From Streptomyces sulfonofaciens (GTDB lineage Bacteria > Actinomycetota > Actinomycetes > Streptomycetales > Streptomycetaceae), in contig NZ_BNCD01000010.1 in NCBI RefSeq assembly GCF_014656295.1, positions 228,639-292,638 on the forward strand: 64,000 bases of DNA. The letters are read 5' to 3'. The translations under genes were made by a program, and so were the position numbers. Shown here piece after piece: positions 1 through 8,010 of this stretch. A model generated the notes under the pieces. That model saw nothing but the letters and a program-made list of their open reading frames with translations. It was not told the DNA's origin and did no database searches. The stretch's first letter is position 1. Each line of letters begins with the position of its first letter.

Positions 1-1
1 C

Positions 2-178
2 GGCGCCTCCCCCACCGGACAGCAGGCCGGGGCACAGCAGATACAGCCGCAGGTGTCCGCGGACCCCCTCGGCCCCCTCGGGCCGCTGGCCGGGATCGTC
101 GCCCCCCTGCTGCCGTTCCTCCTGGCCGGCGCATCCCCGACGGGCCAGCAGCCGGTCACCGCCCCGTTCCAGCGTTGA
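2..178 (+). CDS. C-terminal end of Gln/Pro-rich hydrophobic-helix protein (partial, cassette 1)
   Basis: The reading frame is open from the window edge to a TGA at 176-178 and gives 58 residues. It contains a hydrophobic stretch (LGPLAGIVAPLLPFLLAG) flanked by Gln/Pro/Gly-rich tails with the TGQQ motif twice. Composition and position match the complete protein at 4837-5577, which also stands first in a cassette followed by the same gene types, so this is its paralogue. The 5' end lies outside the window. Function is unknown. The next gene begins 12 bases downstream, so the genes are probably one transcript. Confidence 0.7.
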   Translation, partial: GASPTGQQAGAQQIQPQVSADPLGPLGPLAGIVAPLLPFLLAGASPTGQQPVTAPFQR

Positions 179-189
179 CGAGGAGTCGC

Positions 190-612
190 ATGCACCAGAC
201 TCCGTCCGGTGCCGGGCCGATCGGGAGCACCGTAGGTGGCGAGCCCTCGCCGGACGGTGCGCCGGCCGGCACCGCGACCGCAGCCGAGTCCGGCACCGGC
301 ACCGGCACCGGCACGAGCAGCAGCACGAGCGCCGACACCGGCACCGGCACCGAAACGCCGCCCGGCACCGGCGCCGTCCGGCCGGGGGACGGCGTACGAG
401 CCCAGTGCGAGTCGCTTCTCGTTCGTACCCATGACTGGCTGGAGCGGGCCGTGGGGCAGGCCCCCGAGGTGAACGCTCTGGTCCCGCTCATGATGACGGC
501 GGTCGATCTCTACAGCCGCGGTCACCACCACCAGTGCCTCCAACTGGCGAACGGCGTGCGTCAGGCCATCGAGGTGGCCAGGGCCGCGGTCCCCGGCCTG
601 CCGGCATGGTGA
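190..612 (+). CDS. Small helical protein with Gly/Thr-rich N-terminus (cassette 1, second gene)
   Basis: The product is 140 aa. I chose ATG 190, preceded by GAGGAG at 180-185, over the TTG at 175 that overlaps the previous stop. Residues 1 to about 70 are low complexity, with Gly-Thr repeats. The last 70 residues are predicted helical and read like a TPR-type helix pair (core LVPLMMTAVDLYSRG, then CLQLANGVRQAIEVAR). The paralogue at 5574-5852 keeps the helical half (LYRAGQYEACLAQA) but lacks the Gly/Thr region. The gene overlaps the next one by 7 bases, which suggests translational coupling. No family is recognised. A partner or adaptor role for the downstream protease is inference. Confidence 0.65.
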   Translation: MHQTPSGAGPIGSTVGGEPSPDGAPAGTATAAESGTGTGTGTSSSTSADTGTGTETPPGTGAVRPGDGVRAQCESLLVRTHDWLERAVGQAPEVNALVPLMMTAVDLYSRGHHHQCLQLANGVRQAIEVARAAVPGLPAW

Positions 613-896
613 GCCCGGGCCCGGCCGGTCCGGGGCCGGGCCCGGCCCGGCCCCGGATCGAGCACTACCTGGTGGGCAGCAGCGAGACGACCGTACTCGT
701 ACGGGTCGCCGGGCAACTGGGCGCCGAGCCCGACGTGTCGGTGCGTGTCGTGGCCGGGACGCGGCGTCAGCCGTCCGTGCTCGCCGTCGCCATGCCTGCC
801 GAACGTGCCGAGCAACTGCGGCGGGAGTACCCGGATCAGCTCGTTGTCGAATCCGATGAACCCCTGGAACCGTACGGCGTCCGCGATCGGCCGTGA
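606..896 (+). CDS. Small stand-alone subtilisin-propeptide-like protein (cassette 1, third gene)
   Basis: The product is 96 aa. ATG 606 lies inside the end of the upstream gene, whose stop is at 610-612. After a Pro/Gly-rich N-terminus there is an alpha/beta-type segment ending in AMPAERAEQL and VVESDEPLEPYG. The same pattern occurs in the N-terminal domain of the protease encoded directly downstream (AMPPHRATAL, then VHIERDHHL), and it resembles the I9 propeptide fold of subtilisins, which ends in V-x-E-x-D. Seen: the similarity and the small size. Inferred: a propeptide-like inhibitor or folding partner acting in trans. The paralogue is at 5849-6133. Secretion signals are absent. Confidence 0.65.
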   Translation: MVSPGPAGPGPGPARPRIEHYLVGSSETTVLVRVAGQLGAEPDVSVRVVAGTRRQPSVLAVAMPAERAEQLRREYPDQLVVESDEPLEPYGVRDRP

Positions 897-924
897 ACGC
901 CCGGTGATTGGAGCTGAAGAGACC

Positions 925-2700
925 GTGTCCGACAACGACGACACTCGGGAACACCAGCCCCAGGGCAACCACGGATCCCGGAGACTGGGCAGAAGACTGG
1001 TGCAGTGCATGGTCGTGCCCCTTTCCGGGGACGTCCTTCCCGCCGGGGTGCGACCCCACGATGCCGAAAGCCTCTTCCAGCAGTTGGGGAACGATCCCGA
1101 GATCGAGGAACGCAAGCGGTTCACGATCCCGAAGGCCCCTGCCGACGGAACGGGCGGTGTCCCCACGACGGCCGAGGTGGCGGTGCTCGCCATGCCGCCC
1201 CACCGCGCGACCGCTCTGGTACGCGACCCTGCCGTGCACATCGAGCGCGACCACCATCTCCACCACGCCTCGCCCTCGCCCCGGGGCATGGGGGTAGAAG
1301 GTCCACTGGTCAACCCGGGAGTGCAGCCGAAGGCCGCCCCCGTGACGGCCGTCAGCTTCCGTGTGACCGGCGGCAACGGTGTCCCCCTCCCCGGCGCCAC
1401 GGTCGTCGTGATGAGTCCGGAAGGGAACTTCCAGTCCTCCACCGACCCTGACGGGCGCACCACGCTGAATCTGACCATCCACGACCTGACCGCGATCACC
1501 GGCGTCTACGTCAAGCCGGTCAGCGACTACTGGGAGGCGTATCAGGACCTCCCCGCGCTCTCCATCGCCGAGGAGAACACCGTGCGGCTGCGCCCGCTCA
1601 GCGACACGTTCCCCATGATCCACGAACGTCAGGTCAGGGGCTGGGGCCTGGCCGCCATGGGGCTCGAACAGATCCCGCCCAACTATCGCGGCCGGGGAAC
1701 CAAGGTGGCCATCATCGACTCGGGCGTCGCGACGGGGCACCCTGACCTGAACCGGCGGATCACGAGTGGCATCGATCTCGTGCACGGCGAGGAGAGCGGT
1801 CAGTGGTCGGTCGATACGCTCGGCCACGGCACCCACTGCGCGGGTATGGTCGCGGGTGATGCCGGCAATGCCCTCGGAATCCTCGGCATCGCCCCCGAGG
1901 CCGAGGTCCACGTCTGCAAGATCTTCCCCGGCGGCCGCTACTCCACGATCATCGAGGCGCTCAAGTACTGCATCGCGCACCAGATCGACGTCGTCAACCT
2001 CAGCATGGGCAGCGACGAACCGTCCGCACTCGTCAGCAACGCCATCGAGCAGGCACGTGAGGCCGGCACCGCCTGTGTCGTCGCGGCCGGCAACTCCACC
2101 GGCCGGGTGCAGTACCCCGGACGGCTGCCGACCGTCCTGACCGTCGCCGCGATCGGCAAGCTGGGCCAGTATCCCGTGGACAGCTACCACGCCCAGCAGG
2201 TGTGGGGTCAGCCCGACGAGCAGGGCTACTTCTCCGCGGCGTTCACGTGCCACGGCCCCGAGGTCGACGTCTGCGCCCCTGGTGTCGCGATCCTGTCCAG
2301 TGTTCCCGAGCGCGGGTACGCGGCCTGGGACGGCACCTCGATGGCCACCCCCCACGTCGCCGGGCTGGCGGCGCTGGTCCTCGCGCACCACCCCGACTTC
2401 CGCGACGGCCACCGGGAGCGCAACGCCCGGCGTGTCGACCGGCTGTTCGAGATCATCCGTTCCTCCTGCACCCCCCTCGATCTCGGTGACCCGGGCCGCA
2501 CGGGCGCCGGGATCCCCCATGCAGGCAGGGCACTGGCGCTGGAGGCTCCCGTCAGGGCCGTGCTGACCCCTGAACTCGCCCAGCTCCGCGAAGCGATGCA
2601 GAACGCCGGCCTGCTCACCGCCACCGGCACCACGGTCACCAGTCCCCTGGAGGAGGTACGGCGCATGCTCCAGGCTGCGGGACTGCTGCCCACCACCTGA
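925..2700 (+). CDS. S8 subtilisin-like serine protease without signal peptide (cassette 1)
   Basis: The product is 591 aa from GTG 925, chosen because GAAGAG precedes it and the N-terminus then aligns with the paralogue at 6283. An upstream in-frame GTG at 904 is possible. Residues about 23-115 form a propeptide-like domain and about 140-210 a beta-sandwich of carboxypeptidase-regulatory type (GVPLPGATVVV). The subtilase domain covers about 240-540. The catalytic triad is complete: Asp265 (AIIDSG), His301 (GHGTHCAG) and Ser472 (GTSMATPH), with oxyanion Asn390 (AAGNS). A 50-residue tail is predicted helical. No signal peptide or membrane helix is visible, so it may act in the cytoplasm or leave by a non-Sec route. 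Its substrate is unknown. The co-encoded Gln/Pro-rich protein is one candidate. Confidence 0.9.
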   Translation: MSDNDDTREHQPQGNHGSRRLGRRLVQCMVVPLSGDVLPAGVRPHDAESLFQQLGNDPEIEERKRFTIPKAPADGTGGVPTTAEVAVLAMPPHRATALVRDPAVHIERDHHLHHASPSPRGMGVEGPLVNPGVQPKAAPVTAVSFRVTGGNGVPLPGATVVVMSPEGNFQSSTDPDGRTTLNLTIHDLTAITGVYVKPVSDYWEAYQDLPALSIAEENTVRLRPLSDTFPMIHERQVRGWGLAAMGLEQIPPNYRGRGTKVAIIDSGVATGHPDLNRRITSGIDLVHGEESGQWSVDTLGHGTHCAGMVAGDAGNALGILGIAPEAEVHVCKIFPGGRYSTIIEALKYCIAHQIDVVNLSMGSDEPSALVSNAIEQAREAGTACVVAAGNSTGRVQYPGRLPTVLTVAAIGKLGQYPVDSYHAQQVWGQPDEQGYFSAAFTCHGPEVDVCAPGVAILSSVPERGYAAWDGTSMATPHVAGLAALVLAHHPDFRDGHRERNARRVDRLFEIIRSSCTPLDLGDPGRTGAGIPHAGRALALEAPVRAVLTPELAQLREAMQNAGLLTATGTTVTSPLEEVRRMLQAAGLLPTT

Positions 2701-3334
2701 CCACCGGCCGGCCGCCACGCGGAGGGACGTGTCCTGTAACCGGAGCGGTGGCGTCCCAGAGGCAGGTGGGGCGCTGGAGGGCACTCACGCGGGGGTGGCA
2801 GCTCTGGCCGGCCCCGGTCGGGTCGTGGTGTCCAACGGGCCGGAGTCGACCGACTCGCCACGGCAGAGGCCAGGTACACCGACTCGCCACGGCAGAGCCC
2901 GGCGTCGACCGACTCGCCACGGCAGAGCCCGGCGCGGTGGCGTTCCCCAGGCCCCGTGCTCGACGCTCCCGAAGAGCTGAGCCGGGACGCCCGGACCGCT
3001 CGGGCCCGCCTCGACCGCATGTGCCGCACACGGCGCCGCCCTCGGTGTCGACGTCGGTGACTACATCGGTGACGACGTCGGTGTCGAACCCGCGGATGTC
3101 CGGGCGCCATCCCCGACAGGTACCGACCGTCGCCGGTGGCCGGTGGCCGGTGTCAGCGTGGCATCCGGTCCGCGGTGTCGTCCGGGCCGGCGCCCCATGC
3201 TGCCCGGAGTCGTCGGCCGTGACGACGTCGTGGGGCCGGCGATGGCGACCCCGGGGCCGGGCGACGCCGCCGCGGTCCGCGGGCGACGTGGGTCGCTGGT
3301 GCCCGCGGACCGGGGAGCTGCTCCGTGTCGTCGG
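2701..3334. other. Intergenic region with short repeats, no supported gene
   Basis: This is a 634-base gap between the protease gene and the convergent secreted-protein gene. It carries the tandem repeat at 2851-2927 and simple GTCGGTGAC-type repetition around 3045-3090. Open frames here are shadows without ribosome-binding sites or recognisable protein features. Confidence 0.5.
2851..2927. repeat. Three-copy tandem repeat, period 29-30 bp
   Basis: The 18-base core CGACTCGCCACGGCAGAG occurs at 2851-2868, 2880-2897 and 2910-2927, separated by related spacers. It lies about 150 bases after the protease stop codon. No palindrome of terminator type is obvious. Confidence 0.85.
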
Positions 3335-3829
3335 TCAGACGGCGTGCACGAAGATCTGGGGGGACCAGGACGAGCAGGTGGCGCCGCCGTCCTCGTCGAT
3401 CGACCTCATACAGGCCCTGACCCTGAAGTTCCAGTCGCCGGAGGTGTCGGGCGTGATCGTCCAGACGCGGCGCTGCCCCATGGGCAGTTGCTTCGCCTGC
3501 CAGCCGTGCCGACCCGGCTGCACGAACCGTATGTCGTAGTACGCGTATGTCCGGTGCGCGGTACTGGTGAAGCCGCGGTACACCTGAAGCTTGTTCGTAC
3601 AACTGTTGTAGCGTGCCCCCAGGTAGGGACTGGAGCCCGATACGTACCGCGGGGGGTCGCCTCCGATGTTGGTGCCTCCGTCGGGGGGAAAGCCGTTGCG
3701 GGTGGTGCACGATCCGCTTGGCGCACCGGGCGTTGCCCCGGCCTGCGCGGCGGGGGCAACCAGCAGGCCGGCGCCGATCAGCGCGGCACAGGCGGCTGTC
3801 AGGGGGCGCCGCCAGAGGATGCTGACCAT
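3335..3829 (-). CDS. Small secreted Cys-containing protein of unknown function
   Basis: The product is 164 aa. A clear Sec signal peptide starts MVSILWRRPLTAACAALIGA and ends near AAQAGA, about residues 1-31. The mature part is about 130 aa with Cys residues at roughly 40, 42, 77, 141 and 153, several aromatic residues, and the motif WTITPDTSGDWNFRVRAC. It is therefore probably a compact disulfide-bonded extracellular domain. The start ATG at 3829 has GGAG about 7 bases upstream. No family is recognised. Directly upstream on the coding strand is a tandem-repeat tract (3841-3911) that would lie in its leader or promoter. Confidence 0.7.
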   Translation of the reverse strand: MVSILWRRPLTAACAALIGAGLLVAPAAQAGATPGAPSGSCTTRNGFPPDGGTNIGGDPPRYVSGSSPYLGARYNSCTNKLQVYRGFTSTAHRTYAYYDIRFVQPGRHGWQAKQLPMGQRRVWTITPDTSGDWNFRVRACMRSIDEDGGATCSSWSPQIFVHAV

Positions 3830-3840
3830 GGTTCACTCCG

Positions 3841-3911
3841 TTCTCGGGTTCCCGGGTTCCGGCGTTCCGGCGTTCCCGGGTTCCCGGGTTCTCGGGTTCT
3901 CGGGTTCCCGG
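3841..3911. repeat. Tandem 8-9 bp repeat (TTCCCGGGT type) in the leader of a secreted-protein gene
   Basis: About eight imperfect copies of TTCCCGGGT, TTCTCGGGT or TTCCGGCG lie head to tail, starting 12 bases upstream of the ATG of the minus-strand gene at 3335-3829. Such a tract could vary in length by slippage and so alter spacing or leader structure. That effect is inference. Confidence 0.8.
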
Positions 3912-4717
3912 ACTCTGAGGATCGGTCTGCGAACAGGAAGGTCCGGGTGCGGCCCGGTACACGCGGATGGCGGGCAACCGGGTGCATGAGAGCGTCGCGT
4001 GCGAAGAGGAGCCCTACCGGCCTCGTCCTTGCCGTCCGGTCGTCCGGTCGTCCCGTCGTCCGGTGCGGACGGAATGTCGCGACGTGCCGGGGTTCGATGG
4101 TGAGCCGGCCGCTGCTCCTGCCGGGTCCGTCCAGTCGGCGCCACCGAGGTGGTGCGGTGGTGCGCCCCGTGGGACAACGAACCGACTCCGCCGTCTTGCG
4201 TAATCACCGTAGTACACCTTCACGTCGTTCGCGCTCCGGCCGGAGCGCGCCCCAGGTGGTGGCTGTCCTCCACGCGTTCGGCGTTGCCGCGCCCCCGACT
4301 CTGGCGCCGCCCCACCGGGGGCAGTTGTCCGCCTGACACGGTGCGGCCTGGCACGCCCCGCACGTGGGCCCCGGGGTGCCCATCCCGGCGGCACGAGCGA
4401 ACGGGTCGCCCTCACACGCGCCGAGCGCCCTCCCGTCGTGACAGCGCCACACGGCCGGGCCCGTCGTCGTGCTCCGTTCTCCCCGGCCGAGCCATCGGGA
4501 GGAAGGGGACCCCGTCCGGCTTTCCGGAGCCGCCGTGGCGACAGGTGCGCCCGAGCGTGCCGTGGCGCCGCAGCGGGCGGTCGGCCAGGCGGCTCCCTGT
4601 CCACAACGTGCCTGCCCGACGGGGGGCGTTGACCGCGCGGACGCCTGGACCCGGGAAGCCCCTTCCCTGGCAGCCGAGGACGCAGGACTCCGAACTGCGG
4701 TGCCTGCAAGGGAAACT

Positions 4718-4731
4718 GTTGAACTGTCAAC
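4718..4731. promoter_or_regulatory. Inverted repeat GTTGA-N4-TCAAC upstream of cassette 2
   Basis: A perfect 5-bp inverted repeat with a 4-base spacer lies 106 bases before the ATG at 4837. It is embedded in a wider partial symmetry (AACTGTTGA, TCAACAACTG). The location and AT-richness suit an operator or promoter element. The cognate regulator is unknown. Confidence 0.4.
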
Positions 4732-4836
4732 AACTGTGCTGTTGCGGGCGGATGAGGATGCAATTACGTTCGAACCATCCGAAAACGGATATTCGTCGCC
4801 CTGGTCACCCAGTGGCACAGTGAGAGGACGATCAGC

Positions 4837-5577
4837 ATGACGACACCCAACGGCGGCCAGCAGGGAGCCGCGCAGGCCTTCGGAAACCTGCTGGGACAGA
4901 GCATGCCCTTCAGCGCGCAGAGCGCCGGAGGACCCCAGCCCCAGGGCGCCACCGCGCCGGGGCCCCAGCAGTTGGACCCCCAGTTCCTGCCGGTGCTCGC
5001 GGCCCTGGCCCCGGTCCTCGTCAAGACCGTGGAGAGCATCATCAGCAATCTGAGCGCCCAGCAGGGCGCGCCGCAGGGTGTGCAGCAACCGGGTGTGAGC
5101 CCGCAGTTCCTCCCCGGGCTGCCGTTCCCGCCGGTACCCAGCCCGGTGGACCTGCTGCGCGGCATCGGCGGCCTCTTCGGACTCAACGCCCCCCAGGGCA
5201 CGCCCCAGACGGCCGTGCCCCAGGCGGCAACGGGAGGCCAGCAGCAGCTCGACCCGCAGTTCATCCCCTTCCTTGCGGCCCTGGTCCCCGGACTCATATC
5301 GGCCGCCCCGGACATCATCAAGGGGGTGGAGGGCCTCATCAACAGCCTGAGCGCCCAGCAGGGCGCGCCGCAGGGTGTGCAGCAACCGGGTGTGAGCCCG
5401 CAGTTCCTCCCCGGGCTGCCGTTCCCGCCGGTACCCAGCCCGGTGGACCTGCTGCGCGGCATCGGCGGCCTCTTCGGACTCAACGCCCCCCAGGGCACGC
5501 CCCAGACGGCACAGGCCTACACGGGCGGGTTCGGCCCCGGCCAGCCCATGGCCGCGGCGGGCGGGAGGCAGGTGTGA
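4837..5577 (+). CDS. Gln/Pro-rich protein with two hydrophobic-helix repeats (cassette 2, first gene)
   Basis: The product is 246 aa. It consists of two tandem units of about 100 aa. Each begins with LDPQF(L/I)P and a hydrophobic helix (LAALAPVLVKTVESIISNL or its variant), followed by SAQQGAPQGVQQPG, FLPGLPFPPVP and VDLLRGIGGLFGLNAPQG. There is no signal peptide and no Cys. The helices look amphipathic rather than like standard membrane spans. The gene's 3' half contains a perfect DNA duplication of its 5' half. It stands first in the cassette and overlaps the next gene (GTGA). The family is not recognised. It could be a scaffold, a substrate or a membrane-active protein. Confidence 0.75.
   Translation: MTTPNGGQQGAAQAFGNLLGQSMPFSAQSAGGPQPQGATAPGPQQLDPQFLPVLAALAPVLVKTVESIISNLSAQQGAPQGVQQPGVSPQFLPGLPFPPVPSPVDLLRGIGGLFGLNAPQGTPQTAVPQAATGGQQQLDPQFIPFLAALVPGLISAAPDIIKGVEGLINSLSAQQGAPQGVQQPGVSPQFLPGLPFPPVPSPVDLLRGIGGLFGLNAPQGTPQTAQAYTGGFGPGQPMAAAGGRQV
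5050..5510 (+). repeat. 164-bp perfect direct repeat inside the 4837-5577 gene (period 297 bp)
   Basis: Bases 5050-5213 are identical to 5347-5510 over 164 positions, in the same reading frame. The first mismatch on the right is at 5214/5511. The absence even of silent differences indicates recent duplication or gene conversion within the gene. Confidence 0.9.
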
Positions 5578-5852
5578 GCACCGCCGGCCTCACCGGGGCC
5601 GGTGTGACACACGCCCCCGAGTTCCGCGGTCTGGTCCAGGGCGCGTGCGCGGGCCTGCTCCGCCGTCTGCACCGCTGGCTGCGCCGCGCCGTCGTGGACG
5701 TGCCGGAACTCGCCGACGTCGTCCCCGTGCTCCAGCAGTCGGTCCGGCTCTACCGGGCGGGGCAGTACGAGGCGTGTCTGGCCCAGGCGATGGCCGCAGG
5801 CCGGAAGCTGGAGGCTTCGCGCGCGGCCCACCCGGCCCTGCCGCCGCTGTGA
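5574..5852 (+). CDS. Small helical protein (cassette 2, second gene)
   Basis: The product is 92 aa from GTG 5574, which overlaps the upstream stop (GTGA) and is preceded by GGGAGG. It is all helical by composition. It includes GACAGLLRRLHRWLRRAVV followed by a TPR-like hairpin (LYRAGQYEACLAQAMAAG). It is paralogous to the C-terminal half of 190-612 but lacks the Gly/Thr-rich extension. Its own stop overlaps the GTG of the next gene. Function is unknown. Conservation of order with the protease suggests a partner protein. Confidence 0.65.
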   Translation: MSTAGLTGAGVTHAPEFRGLVQGACAGLLRRLHRWLRRAVVDVPELADVVPVLQQSVRLYRAGQYEACLAQAMAAGRKLEASRAAHPALPPL

Positions 5853-6133
5853 CGCCCCCCGTCGGGCCCGGGCCGGCCCGCGACCGGCCCGGGCCCCGGG
5901 TGCCGCATCTCGTCGGCTCCGGCGATCCGGCCCTGCTCGCCCGCCTCGCCGTGGAACTGGCAGCCGATCCGGAGGTGACGGTGCGCGGGCAGCACGGTCC
6001 GGCCGGGGCGCCGACGCTGCTCCTGGTCGACATGACGGCCGACCGCGCGGAGCTGCTGCGCCGTAGTAATCCGGCGGCGACCGTCGAGATCGACGCGCCG
6101 CTCGAACCGTACGCGAACCGCGGTCCGCGGTGA
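5849..6133 (+). CDS. Small stand-alone propeptide-like protein (cassette 2, third gene)
   Basis: The product is 94 aa. GTG 5849 overlaps the previous stop codon (GTGA). The C-terminal part (LLLVDMTADRAELLRRSN, then VEIDAPLEPYA) aligns with the equivalent protein at 606-896 and with the N-terminal domain of the adjacent protease (MMSEERARQL, then VHVERDRRL). The fold is probably that of an I9 subtilisin propeptide. Whether it inhibits or chaperones the S8 enzyme in trans is inference. A 149-base gap containing no clear gene separates it from the protease. Confidence 0.65.
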   Translation: MTPPVGPGPARDRPGPRVPHLVGSGDPALLARLAVELAADPEVTVRGQHGPAGAPTLLLVDMTADRAELLRRSNPAATVEIDAPLEPYANRGPR

Positions 6134-6282
6134 TCGTCGGGACCGACGCGCCGCCTGCGTACCGGTCCTCCTGGTGCGTCGGCGGGCGCCCGGAGCGCCG
6201 AAGACGCGCCATCGCGTGCCTTCGATGCGCAAGACGACACCCGTGAGTGCCCTTGACAGCGCCTTTGATGCGGAGACATCGC

Positions 6283-7980
6283 ATGAACGAGAACAGTCCT
6301 CTCGACCCCGACGCACCGGGACAGGAAGTACGGGAGCGTCCCACCCGTTGGCTCGTGGCCCCGCTGCCGGGCTCGGTACTGCCGCAGGGCGTCAGCCCGA
6401 TGGCGCCCGAATCGGTCTTCGACCGCCTCGCCGCCGAACCCGACGTGCGGTTGTGCGAACGCATCAAGCCGAGCGCTCGGATCCAGTCGCTGTCGGCGGA
6501 CGGGCCGGAGTTCCCCGAGGTCGGCGTCTTCATGATGTCGGAGGAGCGGGCCCGGCAGCTCGACGCGGGTGTCGAGGTCCATGTGGAGCGCGACCGCCGG
6601 CTCATCTACGGCGTACCTCGGCCCGCACCCGACACCGTGGCCGTGGTCGAACCGGCGGCCGTGGCACCGCTGGCCGGCACGCTGAGCATCGCGTTCCTCG
6701 TCCGGGGCGGCGACGGTGTGCCGTTGCCCCGGGCGACGGTGTCCCTGACGGGCTCGGCGTGGCCGGCACAGGGGGTCACCGGGCCGGACGGGCGCGTGGT
6801 GATCACCGTCAACGGCGAGACGGCCGGCTCGATCAACGCCGTCTACGCCAAGGCGGAGCACGGCTACTGGGACCGTTGGATCGTCCGGCCGCAGCTCGTC
6901 GAGAGCGGCGACAACACGATCACGCTGCAGCGGCTGGACCGGTCGCTGCCGGACTTTCCCGGGCGCCAGTTGTTCGGCTGGGGCCAGAAGGCGATGCACC
7001 TCGACCGCATCCCGCCCTCGTACCGCGCCCACGGCATCAAGGTCGCCGTCATCGACTCGGGCACCGCGACCTCGCACCCCGATCTCGCGGGGCAGGTCGT
7101 CGGTGGTCTGGACGCGGCGGAGAGCAGGAGCTGGAGCGCCGACGTCGTCGGCCACGGCACGCACTGCGCCGGCACGATAGCCGGTGCCGACAACGGTACG
7201 GGGATCATCGGTTCCGCCACGGAGGCCGAGATCCACGCCTGCCGGATCTTCCCCGGTGGCCGGATCAGCGCACTGCTCGCCTCCCTGGACTACTGCATCG
7301 AGAACGACATCGACGTCGTCAACCTCAGCCTCGGCACCGGTGAGCACTCCGCGCTCGTCGCACAGAAGATCGCGGCGGCCCGCAGCGTCGGCATGGCGTG
7401 CATCGCCGCCGCGGGGAACAACGGCAGCGACAAGATCCTCTTCCCGGGGTCACTCGACACCGTGCTCACCGTCGCCGCGCTCGGCAGGACGGGGGAGGCG
7501 CCCGAGGACAGCTCGCACGCCTTCCAGATGTTCGGAGAACCCACCGCGGAGGGCTACTTCTCGGCGAAGTTCAGCGCCTACGGCCCGGGCGTCGACGTCT
7601 GCGCCCCCGGGGTCGCGATCATCTCCTCCGTCCCGCCCGACGGCTATGCCGCCCAGGACGGTACGTCGATGGCGGCCCCCCATGTCACGAGCCTCGCCGC
7701 CCTGGTGCTGGCCCATCACCCCGACTTCCACGAGCGGTTCCCGGCCCGCGACGAGGCACGTGTGGAGCGGCTGTTCCGGATTCTGCGGGAGAGCTGCGAG
7801 CCGCTCGACTTCGGCGACCCGAACCGCACCGGGGCCGGGCTGCCGAACGCGGTGCGGGCGCTCGGCCTGGGGTCCGGCACGCTGCTGGGCGGCGCCGCGG
7901 GCGGAGGTTTCTCACGGACGTCCGCTGCGGCCGCGGTCGACGAACTCGGCCGGGACCTGGCGCGCGCCGGCATCGATTGA
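6283..7980 (+). CDS. S8 subtilisin-like serine protease without signal peptide (cassette 2)
   Basis: The product is 565 aa. ATG 6283 has GGAGA 6 bases upstream. Longer frames to 6247 are not needed. The architecture is the same as at 925-2700: a propeptide-like N-domain (about 20-110), a beta-sandwich with GVPLPRATVSL (about 135-205), then the subtilase. The triad is complete, with Asp258 (AVIDSG), His291 (GHGTHCAG) and Ser462 (GTSMAAPH). AAGNNG supplies the oxyanion Asn. The C-terminal tail is shorter than in copy 1. No export signal is seen. It is followed after 30 bases by a lysozyme gene with its own strong ribosome-binding site, so the two may be co-expressed. Confidence 0.9.
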   Translation: MNENSPLDPDAPGQEVRERPTRWLVAPLPGSVLPQGVSPMAPESVFDRLAAEPDVRLCERIKPSARIQSLSADGPEFPEVGVFMMSEERARQLDAGVEVHVERDRRLIYGVPRPAPDTVAVVEPAAVAPLAGTLSIAFLVRGGDGVPLPRATVSLTGSAWPAQGVTGPDGRVVITVNGETAGSINAVYAKAEHGYWDRWIVRPQLVESGDNTITLQRLDRSLPDFPGRQLFGWGQKAMHLDRIPPSYRAHGIKVAVIDSGTATSHPDLAGQVVGGLDAAESRSWSADVVGHGTHCAGTIAGADNGTGIIGSATEAEIHACRIFPGGRISALLASLDYCIENDIDVVNLSLGTGEHSALVAQKIAAARSVGMACIAAAGNNGSDKILFPGSLDTVLTVAALGRTGEAPEDSSHAFQMFGEPTAEGYFSAKFSAYGPGVDVCAPGVAIISSVPPDGYAAQDGTSMAAPHVTSLAALVLAHHPDFHERFPARDEARVERLFRILRESCEPLDFGDPNRTGAGLPNAVRALGLGSGTLLGGAAGGGFSRTSAAAAVDELGRDLARAGID

Positions 7981-8010
7981 CGAACTTCGCGCGGGTGTGA
8001 GGAGCATGCG

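Larger units (their letters stand above)
3830..4836. other. 1-kb intergenic region upstream of cassette 2
   Basis: It contains the repeat tract at 3841-3911 next to the secreted-protein gene and, at its right end (about 4710-4836), a less GC-rich stretch that must hold the promoter of the 4837-8940 genes. The frames crossing the middle, including a long minus-strand one at 4014-4763, are Arg/Pro/Gly-rich and have no plausible ribosome-binding site. I regard them as non-coding. Confidence 0.5.

Noticed and set aside
4014..4763. A 249-codon minus-strand frame in the large gap before cassette 2
   Set aside because: Arg/Pro/Gly-rich, no ribosome-binding site, no motifs, and it overlaps the expected promoter region.
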